Notes under the pieces: model-generated
Database searches by the model: none
What the model saw: the letters and a program-made list of their open reading frames with translations, nothing else
Told to the model about the DNA's origin: nothing
In this document: piece by piece, positions 1-8,269 of the stretch
Position numbering within the stretch: position 1 is the stretch's first letter
How the letters are laid out: every line of letters starts with the position of its first letter
NCBI GenBank assembly: GCA_017434555.1
Contig: JAFRFB010000052.1
Span: 1-64,000, forward strand
Length of the DNA: 64,000 bases
Direction: 5' to 3'
Origin: Methanobrevibacter sp.
Lineage (GTDB): Archaea > Methanobacteriota > Methanobacteria > Methanobacteriales > Methanobacteriaceae
Program-made: the position numbers and the translations under genes

Positions 1-53
1 TAAAAAAAGAAAAAATAAAATTATAAAAAAAAATCAGCATGCACCATTACTTT

Positions 54-293
54 TTACTCTTCACACCACACCTCAAACTCACACTCCACTTTACTAAAAT
101 TATAATCCGCAATTAATAAATCAACAATTTCATCCCACAAACGATAAAACTCCTCACCATCCTCCTCATAAAAAGTAACCTCTTTAATTAATTTATTTAA
201 TTCATCTTCACTCCACTTTTTATTTGAAGACAATAAACTACTCTCAATTCCCATACCATCACATACTTTATAAAAAAACATTTTCTTAAACAC
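54..293 (-). CDS. small acidic protein, unknown
   Basis: 79-residue, strongly acidic protein with no recognised domain. The second half is rich in Glu, Asp and aromatic residues and ends in EVWCEE. An AGGAG-type ribosome binding site lies about 10 nt before the ATG and a TATA box about 100 nt upstream, so it is expressed from its own promoter. It resembles the many short acidic proteins elsewhere in the window only in style. Function unknown. Confidence 0.7.
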   Translation of the reverse strand: MFKKMFFYKVCDGMGIESSLLSSNKKWSEDELNKLIKEVTFYEEDGEEFYRLWDEIVDLLIADYNFSKVECEFEVWCEE

Positions 294-388
294 GCTCCTC
301 TATTAATTTTTCTTTTTGAATATTTCTTGGAGGTATACTAATTATAAGTTTTCATACCCCCTCATATATATATTATCTATTCCACATC

Positions 389-408
389 ACATATAAAAGC
401 AGACCATA
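389..408 (-). promoter_or_regulatory. archaeal BRE/TATA promoter
   Basis: Minus-strand TATA box CTTTTATATG preceded by the purine/pyrimidine run TATGGTCTG. The same TATGGTCTG plus TATA arrangement occurs at 31872-31890. It probably drives the gene ending at 54. Confidence 0.55.
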
Positions 409-428
409 AAAAACAAGACACCACGAGT

Positions 429-496
429 CTTAAAAATAAATTATAAGATAAGGTATACCCTTAAAAATAATTATTAAGAATAAAAGACAAGGTATA
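429..496. repeat. imperfect direct repeats beside recombinase gene
   Basis: Two copies of CTTAAAAATAA followed by AT-rich sequence and AAGGTATA lie at 429-457 and 460-496. A third AGGTATAC half occurs near 334. They sit directly beyond the 3' end of the recombinase gene at 563-2167, the usual place for arm-type binding sites or an attachment site. That role is inference. Confidence 0.4.
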
Positions 497-562
497 ACTC
501 ATATAATAAACTACAAACAAATAAAATATAAAAAACAACAGTAAAAACAGGATACACAAAAC

Positions 563-2167
563 TCATAATACTGATTCCTTAAACATTAATAAATGCATTA
601 ATTTTTGATATAATTTTAAATCTTCAATAGGATTTTGAACAACATAATTTCCATGTCCTAAAACATGTTCATGACCCATTAAATTTTCTAAACGGAAATA
701 ATCCATATGAGGAGCCATTATTGTTGCAAAAGCATCACGAAAACCATGAAAATGAATTTTATTAACACGTGAATTATACGCATAAGTATAACCCAACTTT
801 TCCCGAATCTGTATTAATTGTCTTTCAACAGTAACATATCTCAATCTACTATTACGCTTATTAATAAACAATGGAGAATTATTAGTTAATTCATCATCAC
901 GATTTAATAAATATAAAACAATCCAGCGAACAGCTTGAGGATTGAAAAAAGTATAATGAGACTTTTTAGTTTTCATAGCAATATTATGAACAACAGCAAC
1001 AAGAGAATCATCATAAATTTTAGGATAAAGATCATCTAAAAGTTTATTAATTTCAGTTTCATCACTGAAATATTTCATTGATTTAACAAAATCTATACAA
1101 TCCAGTTTCAATAAATCATTAATTCTTAATCCTGAACTAAACAAACATAATAAGATTGGTTTAAAACTAATATCTGCTTCATAAAATAATTTTTCAACAT
1201 CTTGAATAGTTATAATATCTTCTAAGGATTTTTTTAAACGATGTTCTTTTTCACGTGCAATACGGGGATTAACTGGAATGAAAAAAGATTTATAAAAATT
1301 TTTCACTTTTGCAAGTATTGCTGAACGAGTAGTTCCCGATAATCCTTCTTCAATTAAACTCATTTGAAAAGTTGTTAAATATTTATAAACCGTCCCATCA
1401 TCAGGGAATACTTTATTATCATAATCATCTTTTGCTTCTTGTAATATAACTTTTAATGGTTTACCTACAAAAGCTGTGAATTTACTTAAAGAATAAATAT
1501 ACTGATTTTCAGTATTCTTATTTTCCACTTTATTTCTAATCATTAACTCTTTAAAAGTTTCATCTTCAAATCTTAACTTTTGCCTATGACTTAATTTCCT
1601 ATTTAAATCTCTTTTAAAAAATTCTTCCTTATATTCATTATATATTTCATCTTTTCTAATAGGAATCTCATATTTAATACAATATTGATAATAAGCATGT
1701 GCTGCCTGATATTCATCATCAAAAATACCTAAATAGATTAACTTCCCATTCTTTCTAAGACTTGCTTTCCATTTAACATAATCCCCATCTTTTGTTTTAA
1801 TATTTTTAACATTAACACCGGGAAATTTACTTGCACCCCTTGTATACTTTTGCATTAACTGTCCTTTTGTTAATCGTTCAAGATTATCTAAACTAAAATT
1901 AAGAAGATTCCCATCTACAGGAGATATTACTTCATTTTTTCCTCTGTGGAAAAAATAAGTTATTTGTCTTTGATAACCGTCAATTCTACAACTTGTATAT
2001 ATTTCAGGTCTTTTTCTATAAGTATCTATATTCCATTTATATAAGTTAATAATGTTTCTATTGCCTTTGCAGTAAATAAATCTTATTTCCCTTCCAGATT
2101 TTAAAACACGTTTGTAGACAAGTTTTTCACATTTATCACAATATTTACAGAGAATCATATTAATCAA
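563..2167 (-). CDS. HNH-like/AP2/tyrosine recombinase fusion
   Basis: About 530 residues. The N-terminus has Cys pairs (CKYCDKC) and a degenerate HNH-type tail (PVDGNLLNFSLDNL). Near residues 112-165 is an AP2-like DNA-binding fold (KFPGVNVKN, then YLGIFDDEYQAAHAY). After a SAM-like core-binding region, the C-terminal half is a tyrosine recombinase: Arg in SSGLRINDL, HFHGFR, MGHE and the likely nucleophile Tyr in HGNYVV. This looks like a fusion of an HNH-AP2 homing-type module with an integrase, so the AP2 domain may supply arm-site binding. The longest frame begins at TTG; the ATG at 2158 is equally possible. Two strong hairpins separate it from the gene upstream. Confidence 0.85.
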   Translation of the reverse strand: MINMILCKYCDKCEKLVYKRVLKSGREIRFIYCKGNRNIINLYKWNIDTYRKRPEIYTSCRIDGYQRQITYFFHRGKNEVISPVDGNLLNFSLDNLERLTKGQLMQKYTRGASKFPGVNVKNIKTKDGDYVKWKASLRKNGKLIYLGIFDDEYQAAHAYYQYCIKYEIPIRKDEIYNEYKEEFFKRDLNRKLSHRQKLRFEDETFKELMIRNKVENKNTENQYIYSLSKFTAFVGKPLKVILQEAKDDYDNKVFPDDGTVYKYLTTFQMSLIEEGLSGTTRSAILAKVKNFYKSFFIPVNPRIAREKEHRLKKSLEDIITIQDVEKLFYEADISFKPILLCLFSSGLRINDLLKLDCIDFVKSMKYFSDETEINKLLDDLYPKIYDDSLVAVVHNIAMKTKKSHYTFFNPQAVRWIVLYLLNRDDELTNNSPLFINKRNSRLRYVTVERQLIQIREKLGYTYAYNSRVNKIHFHGFRDAFATIMAPHMDYFRLENLMGHEHVLGHGNYVVQNPIEDLKLYQKLMHLLMFKESVL

Positions 2168-2183
2168 AAAAAGTATAAAATAT

Positions 2184-2214
2184 GAGTTGGTCTAATCATG
2201 GGAAAGACCAACTC
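2184..2214 (-). terminator. 10-bp stem hairpin
   Basis: GAGTTGGTCT pairs perfectly with AGACCAACTC across an 11-nt loop. It lies between two minus-strand genes, after the stop at 2254. It is a plausible terminator or processing site for the 3571-2254 transcript. Confidence 0.6.
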
Positions 2215-2226
2215 TAAAATGATTCG

Positions 2227-2252
2227 AGTGTAACAAAGTAATATGTTACACT
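2227..2252 (-). terminator. 8-bp stem hairpin
   Basis: AGTGTAAC pairs with GTTACACT across a 10-nt loop immediately after the stop codon of the gene ending at 2254. Together with the hairpin at 2184-2214 it makes a tandem terminator-like structure. Confidence 0.6.
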
Positions 2253-2253
2253 A

Positions 2254-2772
2254 TTATATCATATTTAACAAGGATTTAAATTTATCCTTGTTGGTTTTAC
2301 CTTCAAGGGATTGGAATTTCTTCATCTCCGAAGGAGTAATCCTTAAACTTAATCTTTCAGTTGCATATTCATATTGTGAAATGTCAACTGAATATAAGTT
2401 AAAAATGAACTCAAAAGTCATCTTGACTTTCTTTTCTTCAGACATATCTTTGATGCTCTTGATATTGTTCAAAGCATCGATGATTGCGTATTTTATCTGC
2501 TCCTCCTTGATGTACATCTCAGTTCCTGCAGAGATTCCCATACCTCCAAAGAAAAGAGAACACATGTATGCAAACGAAGTGGCTCTGATTATGTCAAACC
2601 CATTTTCACGTGCATGATATTGTGCATATGCTGCCCATCTTGTAGGATTATCAATAATTTGAAATCCTACGCCAATTTCATTGAGGAACTGTTGAAGTTC
2701 CTCATCACTTAACTCACAACCAATAATGGTTGGTTGATATTTATTTTTCCAAAACATATTAAAATCCCCCAT
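2254..2772 (-). CDS. unknown protein with ribbon-helix-helix-like tail
   Basis: 172 residues, mostly helical, with a small Gly-rich segment (FFGGMGISAG) in the middle. The C-terminal 30 residues (LRITPSEMKKFQ onward) look like a strand plus two helices, as in ribbon-helix-helix proteins. That is a weak resemblance. A GGGGGAT sequence before the second ATG (2757) favours that start. It is cotranscribed with the gene at 2795-3571. Its base composition is visibly less AT-rich than the neighbours, suggesting a different source. Function unknown. Confidence 0.75.
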   Translation of the reverse strand: MGDFNMFWKNKYQPTIIGCELSDEELQQFLNEIGVGFQIIDNPTRWAAYAQYHARENGFDIIRATSFAYMCSLFFGGMGISAGTEMYIKEEQIKYAIIDALNNIKSIKDMSEEKKVKMTFEFIFNLYSVDISQYEYATERLSLRITPSEMKKFQSLEGKTNKDKFKSLLNMI

Positions 2773-2794
2773 AAAAAATATATTTGGAAGAGTT

Positions 2795-3571
2795 TTATTC
2801 TAACTCTTCATCGATTAGTCCTTGGTCTCTTAAAAACTCATCTAAATTGTCATCGGTTACAAATGCAAGTTTTTGCAACCAGTTTTCATCATAATCTCCA
2901 TCAAGGGCTTGTTCCATTACATCACCATACTTTGCATAGATACCTAATCTGTATGTGAGTATGCGTGCAAATATTCTCCTTGCTTCCTCATTAACATCAT
3001 CTATTATCTCGTCTCTAAAATCTACATCCCAGTAATCTTTACTAATTTCAAAGTAGATGTGTCCTTTTTCAACATAGGAACTGTCATCATCAACATCCCA
3101 AGGGTCAAATTTTTCACCAAATTCGTTCATGTATTCTGCAAAATCATTGATTGTTTTTCCATTCCATTTTGGGATTACTTCAACAAGGTAGTCTTCTCTG
3201 CATGGGAGTTCTTTGATTTCACATTCCATTTTTGCCCCCTCGTTGATGAGGAGTGTGAGATTTTCTCTCACATATGTTCTGTTTTCATCATCGTTTGATT
3301 GTAGGATTATATTTGTAATCCATTCATCATCATCTACTAAATCACTTTCAAATTCCCATATTTCATTTTCTTGTTCGAATGTAGCGCCATTTATTTGAAC
3401 TTCATCATGCAAAATTACTCTTTGTGATTCATAGCCACTACCCTTCCAGTAGTACCAATCTACATCAGTAGCTTCTTCATCGTTAATGGTCACGTAACCT
3501 TCAACATACATGTTAGGATTTTTATTGCTTGTTATTTTGAAATATATATCAAATTCTTCAAATTCACACAT
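2795..3571 (-). CDS. acidic unknown protein
   Basis: 258 residues, very acidic, with many Trp and Tyr and no recognised catalytic motif. It is first in a two-gene unit with 2254-2772 and has its own promoter at 3642-3660. Codon and base use are less AT-rich than the flanking genes, matching its partner, so the pair probably arrived together. Pairing with a protein that has an RHH-like tail leaves a defence or toxin/antitoxin role open, but no motif supports one. Confidence 0.75.
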   Translation of the reverse strand: MCEFEEFDIYFKITSNKNPNMYVEGYVTINDEEATDVDWYYWKGSGYESQRVILHDEVQINGATFEQENEIWEFESDLVDDDEWITNIILQSNDDENRTYVRENLTLLINEGAKMECEIKELPCREDYLVEVIPKWNGKTINDFAEYMNEFGEKFDPWDVDDDSSYVEKGHIYFEISKDYWDVDFRDEIIDDVNEEARRIFARILTYRLGIYAKYGDVMEQALDGDYDENWLQKLAFVTDDNLDEFLRDQGLIDEELE

Positions 3572-3598
3572 TTAAATCATCTCGAATCATTTTTTTCT

Positions 3599-3618
3599 GG
3601 AAACCAAAATATGTTTCC
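3599..3618. promoter_or_regulatory. inverted repeat, possible operator
   Basis: GGAAAC and GTTTCC are separated by 8 nt. The repeat lies about 25 nt downstream of the TATA box and before the gene at 2795-3571, a suitable place for a repressor. Confidence 0.45.
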
Positions 3619-3641
3619 GTCATACCTATATTTGTCTTACT

Positions 3642-3660
3642 AATATATATACTTTATGGT
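3642..3660 (-). promoter_or_regulatory. archaeal BRE/TATA promoter
   Basis: Minus strand reads ACCATAAAGTATATATATTA, a good BRE plus TATA box. It directs transcription of the 3571-2254 pair. Confidence 0.6.
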
Positions 3661-3681
3661 TTATTAATTTAAAAAAATAAA

Positions 3682-4335
3682 CTAACGATAAAACTCAACA
3701 AACAAACCATCCCATATATTCAAAGAATCAAACTCAGGATCAAAAAAAGTAACAAACCTACTCTTATCCCAACCTAATACTTCACTATAATAATCATAAA
3801 CAACCGGATAAGGCAAATCATTACTAACAATATAAGCCCAAACATCATCACTAGACCAATCTAACAAAGGATAACAATCCCCATCTTGAAAATAATTTTT
3901 ATACTTATGTTTTCTACGATTAGACTCTTCTCTGCGAACACCAATCAAACCCATATTCCAACCGTAACACTTCTTATTCTCATTAATTCGTCCAAAAAAT
4001 TGTTCATAACCACTACTTGTATCCTCACCATCACCATGCCGTTTATCTACAACAACATTAATTGCACCTAAACTTTCAAGATTACTTATAACCTCTGATT
4101 CAATAGGTCGTGGCATTAAATCATCACCATAATCCCAATGCCAAACAGGAACACTCTTATTCAAACTTAAACATAAATGAGTTAAAACAGTACTATCTTT
4201 ACCACCACTAAAACTAACATAACAATTATAATTATCTAAAGCTGTTTCAATAATACCTAATGATTTTTTAACTTTTAATTTATACTCTTTTCTCCGCGAA
4301 TGTAATAAGAATCCTTTTTTAGTGTATTTGTTCAT
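3682..4335 (-). CDS. small CysH/PAPS-reductase-like PP-loop enzyme
   Basis: 217 residues. The PP-loop SGGKDSTVL (near residue 42) is the signature of ATP pyrophosphatases of the CysH/DndC class, which adenylate a substrate. A YGDD segment follows, then VRREES and LLDWSSDDVWAY, the usual C-terminal CysH elements. No 4Fe-4S cysteine set is seen. It overlaps the upstream ibrB-like gene by 17 nt and closes the eight-gene operon that begins with csf1. It is the second PP-loop enzyme of the operon and shorter than the IbrA-like one. The true substrate (nucleic acid, nucleotide or sulfate) is unknown. Confidence 0.85.
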   Translation of the reverse strand: MNKYTKKGFLLHSRRKEYKLKVKKSLGIIETALDNYNCYVSFSGGKDSTVLTHLCLSLNKSVPVWHWDYGDDLMPRPIESEVISNLESLGAINVVVDKRHGDGEDTSSGYEQFFGRINENKKCYGWNMGLIGVRREESNRRKHKYKNYFQDGDCYPLLDWSSDDVWAYIVSNDLPYPVVYDYYSEVLGWDKSRFVTFFDPEFDSLNIWDGLFVEFYR

Positions 4336-4972
4336 TTAATTTAGCCTCAAATTCAACCCATGACTTGCTAAAAGTATGATTTTGAAATGCTTCTTTTAAA
4401 CCAGTAATCTGTTTTAACCTTAAAACTTCATCCATGTCCATACCTAATTTAGTACTTATTTCTTCATCACTCCAACCACTTTTAGATAAATCCAATACAA
4501 TTTCACTCATACTACGTATCTGATGACTTCCTCTTGCACGATTATGTCTTATAGTTGAACCCATACGTTCATCTAAAGGTTTATCAATAACTGTTAAAGG
4601 CAAATAACCATGTAATCTCATTGTAATATCTTCATGTTCTTTTCCAACACGGTTACGATGAAACCCATCAACAATCTCATATTCACTATCATTTATCTTG
4701 TAAGCAACAATGGGTTGAGTATAACCATCTAACTTTATACTATTATATAATAATTCCATTTCAGGTGTTGCAACATGATTTGGATTATATTCATTAGCAT
4801 GAACATTTTCCCCTTTAACATATTGCACATTACAAATAGGTTCTTTTAATGGATTTACTTCATTAACTGCTTGATTTAGTTTATTAATAATTTTAATTTT
4901 TTCATCCACATCATCAATATCATTAATAGCTATTGTTAATTCATTTATTAACTCATCAATCAATTTATTCAC
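4319..4972 (-). CDS. ibrB: IbrB-type ParB/sulfiredoxin-fold protein
   Basis: 217 residues. After a short helical lead it carries a ParB-like nuclease/sulfiredoxin fold: VHANEYNPNHVATPEM, DGYTQPIV, VDGFHRNRVGKE, then STIRHNRARGSHQ and a helix-turn-helix region (GWSDEEISTKLGMDMDEVLRL). This order and wording match the IbrB family, whose usual partner is IbrA, a CysH-like DUF3440 protein. Here IbrA lies two genes upstream in the same operon with a GNAT gene between. DGFHR replaces the GGHQR of the other ParB proteins in the window. Such folds can bind or hydrolyse nucleotides. The molecular role of IbrB is not established. Confidence 0.85.
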   Translation of the reverse strand: MNKLIDELINELTIAINDIDDVDEKIKIINKLNQAVNEVNPLKEPICNVQYVKGENVHANEYNPNHVATPEMELLYNSIKLDGYTQPIVAYKINDSEYEIVDGFHRNRVGKEHEDITMRLHGYLPLTVIDKPLDERMGSTIRHNRARGSHQIRSMSEIVLDLSKSGWSDEEISTKLGMDMDEVLRLKQITGLKEAFQNHTFSKSWVEFEAKLNEQIH

Positions 4973-5378
4973 CTACTTTTTTTTCAAGTACAAAGTAACT
5001 TCCCCTTTTACTCCTTTCAACAAAACCTAATTTTTTCCTTAACTTCAATATTATTGGATTATTGCTAGTTGTTGTCATAGTATAATTATCAAAGAAACTC
5101 ATTTGTCCGTTCATTATCCTTTTAGCTAAACCTTGACATCTATATTCTTCAACAACATATAACCCACCTAATTCAACAGTATCTTCTTCAAATTTATAAT
5201 GATAAAAAGCAACTAACTCACCATTATTCTTAAAATATAACACCCATTTATAATCTGTATCATTTATAAGATATGGCATTTCCTTACGATATTTCCGTTC
5301 AGCAAAATATTTACCTACATGACTATAAAATTCACTTTCAGATAACTCCCCAGGATAACATTTAATATTTAAAATCAT
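4965..5378 (-). CDS. GNAT-family N-acetyltransferase
   Basis: 137 residues with the GNAT fold. ELGGLYVVEEYRCQGLAKRI contains the acetyl-CoA pyrophosphate-binding motif A (R-x-Q-G-L-A), and NNPIILKLRKKLGF is the usual C-terminal helix ending in the GF signature. It overlaps the genes on both sides by 4-8 nt, between the IbrA-like and IbrB-like genes. The acceptor is unknown. Its position suggests that it acts in the IbrA/IbrB pathway or on its product. Confidence 0.85.
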   Translation of the reverse strand: MILNIKCYPGELSESEFYSHVGKYFAERKYRKEMPYLINDTDYKWVLYFKNNGELVAFYHYKFEEDTVELGGLYVVEEYRCQGLAKRIMNGQMSFFDNYTMTTTSNNPIILKLRKKLGFVERSKRGSYFVLEKKVGE

Positions 5379-6664
5379 TTTATTTCCTCCGCAAATTTCT
5401 TTAATTTACCATCAGTTGTATTTTCAGGTTTAATTAAATTTGTATTATATTTCTCACGCATTTCATTTAATAATCGAACATCACTTTTTGTTTGACTGAA
5501 GCTTAAACGGTTCATCCAGAAATCATTTCTTTCAATAGCTCTTGCCACACGCTCCCAATAGGGAGTTCTCTTTCTGCCTTCCATTTCCCATTTGGTGTCG
5601 GGTATCTGTGAGGGTTTTAATCCTATTTCTTTTTCCCACCATAACAAGAATTTACGGATTTTATTATAATAATGTATTTCAAGTTCCGGTGCGTATAGTC
5701 CTAAACTTTCTAATAAGAATACACTGTATTGTTGCCAACTCATGTGTGGTGGTTTTTCAGATTTTATATTTCCTAATAAGCTTGTACGTGCATATATGTT
5801 TCCGAAGTTTACTCCTTCAACACGATTTAATACTCTTTCCCATGTTTCAGGTTCTAATTCTCTGAACTGGTCAAGACTTTGTCGTTGATCATCACCATAT
5901 GGTTGGCATAATCTTTGTTGATGTATGCTTACACCATTTTTATATAACCATTCATAGACTTTATTATACTCCCAATCATATTTGCTAATGGCTCCCCAGA
6001 TATCCTCTGTTCTCCAATCGTATATTGGATAAAAATTATAAGTGTTTAAGGTTTTGTTATTAAATTTGACTCGTGTTGTCCAATTATAATTTTCATATGT
6101 TTCTTTAGTAGTGGATACTATTGTTCTGAAACGATTTAGACTTTCATCACTTCTTATTCCTATTCCTGCACCACTTATATCCCCCTTATGTTCTTTGTTA
6201 AACCATTCAGCGAATAATGGGGTGAATTCTTCGAATTCCATATTTTTATGGAAAAAAGGGAATGGATTATTATCTTCAGTTAAACAATCTTTAGGATATT
6301 CGCGAACCCATTTATCTTGTTCATTTAAATCCCAACAAGTCCATTTAGGTTGCAATACACTTACTGCGTTTCTTAAACTTAGTGGTAGACAGCACCAGTA
6401 AAATTCATCAATGACATTTTCTAAGTGCTGCCTCATATATTCAACATGTCTTATTGTTTCAGCGTATTGTGCCTCTAAATCTATGAATAGTACATTGAAT
6501 TTTTTACCAGTTTTTTCTGCCATCATTTTTGCTAAATGTAGCATTACTGTACTGTCTTTTCCTCCACTGAAGCTGAAGTAGATGTCATCGAATTCTTGAA
6601 ATGCTATTTGCATTCTTTTTTTTGCAGAGGTTAATACATCAATATTAGAATAAATTTTAGGCAT
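5375..6664 (-). CDS. ibrA: IbrA-like phosphoadenosine-phosphosulfate-reductase family protein
   Basis: 429 residues, the length of DUF3440/IbrA proteins. It carries the PP-loop SFSGGKDSTVMLHL (near residue 33), then FIDLEAQY and, further on, GIGIRSDESLNR and YDWRTEDIWGA, followed by a C-terminal region with WMNRLSF. The PP-loop implies ATP binding with adenylation of a substrate. CysH-family genes are the standard companion of type IV-B CRISPR loci, and this gene follows csf3 with an 8-nt overlap. It overlaps the GNAT gene by 4 nt. It may serve both as the IV-B CysH partner and as IbrA. Confidence 0.9.
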   Translation of the reverse strand: MPKIYSNIDVLTSAKKRMQIAFQEFDDIYFSFSGGKDSTVMLHLAKMMAEKTGKKFNVLFIDLEAQYAETIRHVEYMRQHLENVIDEFYWCCLPLSLRNAVSVLQPKWTCWDLNEQDKWVREYPKDCLTEDNNPFPFFHKNMEFEEFTPLFAEWFNKEHKGDISGAGIGIRSDESLNRFRTIVSTTKETYENYNWTTRVKFNNKTLNTYNFYPIYDWRTEDIWGAISKYDWEYNKVYEWLYKNGVSIHQQRLCQPYGDDQRQSLDQFRELEPETWERVLNRVEGVNFGNIYARTSLLGNIKSEKPPHMSWQQYSVFLLESLGLYAPELEIHYYNKIRKFLLWWEKEIGLKPSQIPDTKWEMEGRKRTPYWERVARAIERNDFWMNRLSFSQTKSDVRLLNEMREKYNTNLIKPENTTDGKLKKFAEEIK

Positions 6665-7409
6665 TTTTAACCCCTAAGCTTTGTTTTATTTGATTGGGTG
6701 GAACATAACACATTACTTTATTTTTTTTATTCCAGTATGGTGGTTTATATGATGCTTGTTGAAAGGTCATACCTTCAACTATTGGTAGTTTCATTGTTGC
6801 AGGTATGGTTCTCATTATTTGATTGTCTTTGAAGAAGCTGTAATCTTCTTTGGTTTCAGTTATAGTTATGGAGTGTATTTTTCCACCTCCTATACTGGAT
6901 TTTTTACCTATATGATGTAAGTGTGATAATAATCGTTTTAATTCTTTTTTATCACCGTTGCAGTAGAATGTTATTTTATCTGTTATAACTGTTGGTAATA
7001 GTATTATGAAGTCTTTGAAGTGCCCTTGGTTTATTTTTATTCTTCCTTTTTGTTGTTTTTTTGTTAAATGATATGTTTCTTTATCTGTGAATCTTTTGTA
7101 TACTTTATCTGTTTTGAGAGTGTATATGTTACTATAGATTCCAATGCTTGCATGGTATACATCATTTGTTTTTTTCAAGGGTAGGTCTAGTTGTGATATA
7201 TCAATTAGTTCATCTGTTGGTAAGATATAAAATAAATCATTTAATGCATCACGAAAACATAAGTATGAGATTATACTATCAAAATGCAACCATGGACTTG
7301 TTAAATATAATGGGGATGTTATATTAAATACTATTTTTAATGGAGTATAGTTACATCCAGTTGTATATTCATTGATTTTTTCATTGAATATACTATTATC
7401 TATTTCCAT
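6657..7409 (-). CDS. csf3: type IV CRISPR Csf3 (Cas5-like RAMP)
   Basis: 250 residues. The order of elements follows Csf3: an opening strand (LKIVFNITSPLYL), WLHFDSIISYL, a DLPLKK segment before the HAS turn, then KKELKRLLSHLHHIGKK followed by the glycine-rich loop SSIGGGK and IMRTIPATMKLP, closing with PPYW. In type IV complexes Csf3 caps the 5' handle end of the guide. It overlaps csf2 by 10 nt and the ibrA-like gene by 8 nt. Family assignment is by remembered motif pattern; similarity to bacterial Csf3 is low. Confidence 0.8.
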   Translation of the reverse strand: MEIDNSIFNEKINEYTTGCNYTPLKIVFNITSPLYLTSPWLHFDSIISYLCFRDALNDLFYILPTDELIDISQLDLPLKKTNDVYHASIGIYSNIYTLKTDKVYKRFTDKETYHLTKKQQKGRIKINQGHFKDFIILLPTVITDKITFYCNGDKKELKRLLSHLHHIGKKSSIGGGKIHSITITETKEDYSFFKDNQIMRTIPATMKLPIVEGMTFQQASYKPPYWNKKNKVMCYVPPNQIKQSLGVKNA

Positions 7410-8245
7410 ATTTTCACCAATCCATCTAAAAACTCAATAATAGATGATTGATTATCATGTAAATAATCCAAATAAACATCATCAGACAATCCATTAATAC
7501 TAGGATAATCTAATTCAACTTTACCATAACCTGTTGCAGACTTAGCCCCAATATAAGGTCTTTCTTGCCATAATCTGAACATTCTAACAAAACAAGCTTG
7601 TTCAATACTATTACAATTCTCAAGTACAAACTCATGAGTAAACTTAGTACCACGAATTAATGTTTCAAATTCATATTTCATCTGATGATTCTGCTCTTCA
7701 TCACCAGAATATTCTTTCAAATCATCAAGTCTTGTTCCAAAATCAATAGATTTCAAATTATATGCTGAAAAATCAATATCATCATAATCAGATATATAAT
7801 GTTTAGTTTCACTGCAAACTATATTACCCATCCCCACTTTTAATTTACCTTGAATCATCTGGTTACCAATAGCAGAACCTAATAAACTTATAGGAGGTAT
7901 CATTTCCCTTAACTCTTTTTTCAAAGATAAATTAATAGCCCCCTTATCTTTATTATCCAATGCTTCCAGTAAACCCCCAGTGAATAAAAAATGATATATT
8001 TTTTTACTGTTTAAATCATAATCTAATTGAGTTAAATAATCATCCATGATTAACCTACGCAAATAACCTCTTATAGCATTACCATGAATAGTAGGAATAT
8101 TATCAACTTCCTTTTCATTAGTGACTGGATTAACAATTACAGTAGGTAAACTTAAAATCAATTTTGTTGTACCATAATCACTACTATCACCATGATGTAT
8201 TGGTGATAATGCTGTTAAATTACCTTTATATACTTCAGTTAACAT
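7400..8245 (-). CDS. csf2: type IV CRISPR Csf2 (Cas7-like backbone)
   Basis: 281 residues. It opens with a RAMP strand and SPIHHGD, followed by IPTIHGNAIRGYLRRLIMDD, the helix typical of Cas7/Csf2 RAMP proteins, then FTGGLLEAL, PPISLLGSAIGNQMIQGKLKVG and, near the C-terminus, PYIGAKSATGYGKVEL with the RAMP glycine-rich loop. Csf2 polymerises along the guide RNA to form the effector filament. It lies 24 nt after cas11 and overlaps csf3. Confidence 0.88.
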   Translation of the reverse strand: MLTEVYKGNLTALSPIHHGDSSDYGTTKLILSLPTVIVNPVTNEKEVDNIPTIHGNAIRGYLRRLIMDDYLTQLDYDLNSKKIYHFLFTGGLLEALDNKDKGAINLSLKKELREMIPPISLLGSAIGNQMIQGKLKVGMGNIVCSETKHYISDYDDIDFSAYNLKSIDFGTRLDDLKEYSGDEEQNHQMKYEFETLIRGTKFTHEFVLENCNSIEQACFVRMFRLWQERPYIGAKSATGYGKVELDYPSINGLSDDVYLDYLHDNQSSIIEFLDGLVKIWK

Positions 8246-8269
8246 TATTTTTTCACCATCCTTAATTTT

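Noticed and set aside
2243-2617. Plus-strand frame opposite the gene at 2254-2772
   Set aside because: Antisense shadow of a gene with good ribosome site and coherent product; no own promoter.
5542-6401. Plus-strand frames opposite the IbrA-like gene
   Set aside because: Antisense shadows; the minus-strand product has clear CysH motifs.
3682-6664. DndCDE-type phosphorothioation operon
   Set aside because: PP-loop proteins and a ParB fold are present but there is no DndA/IscS cysteine desulfurase, DndD SMC-like or DndE gene; IbrA/IbrB match is better.
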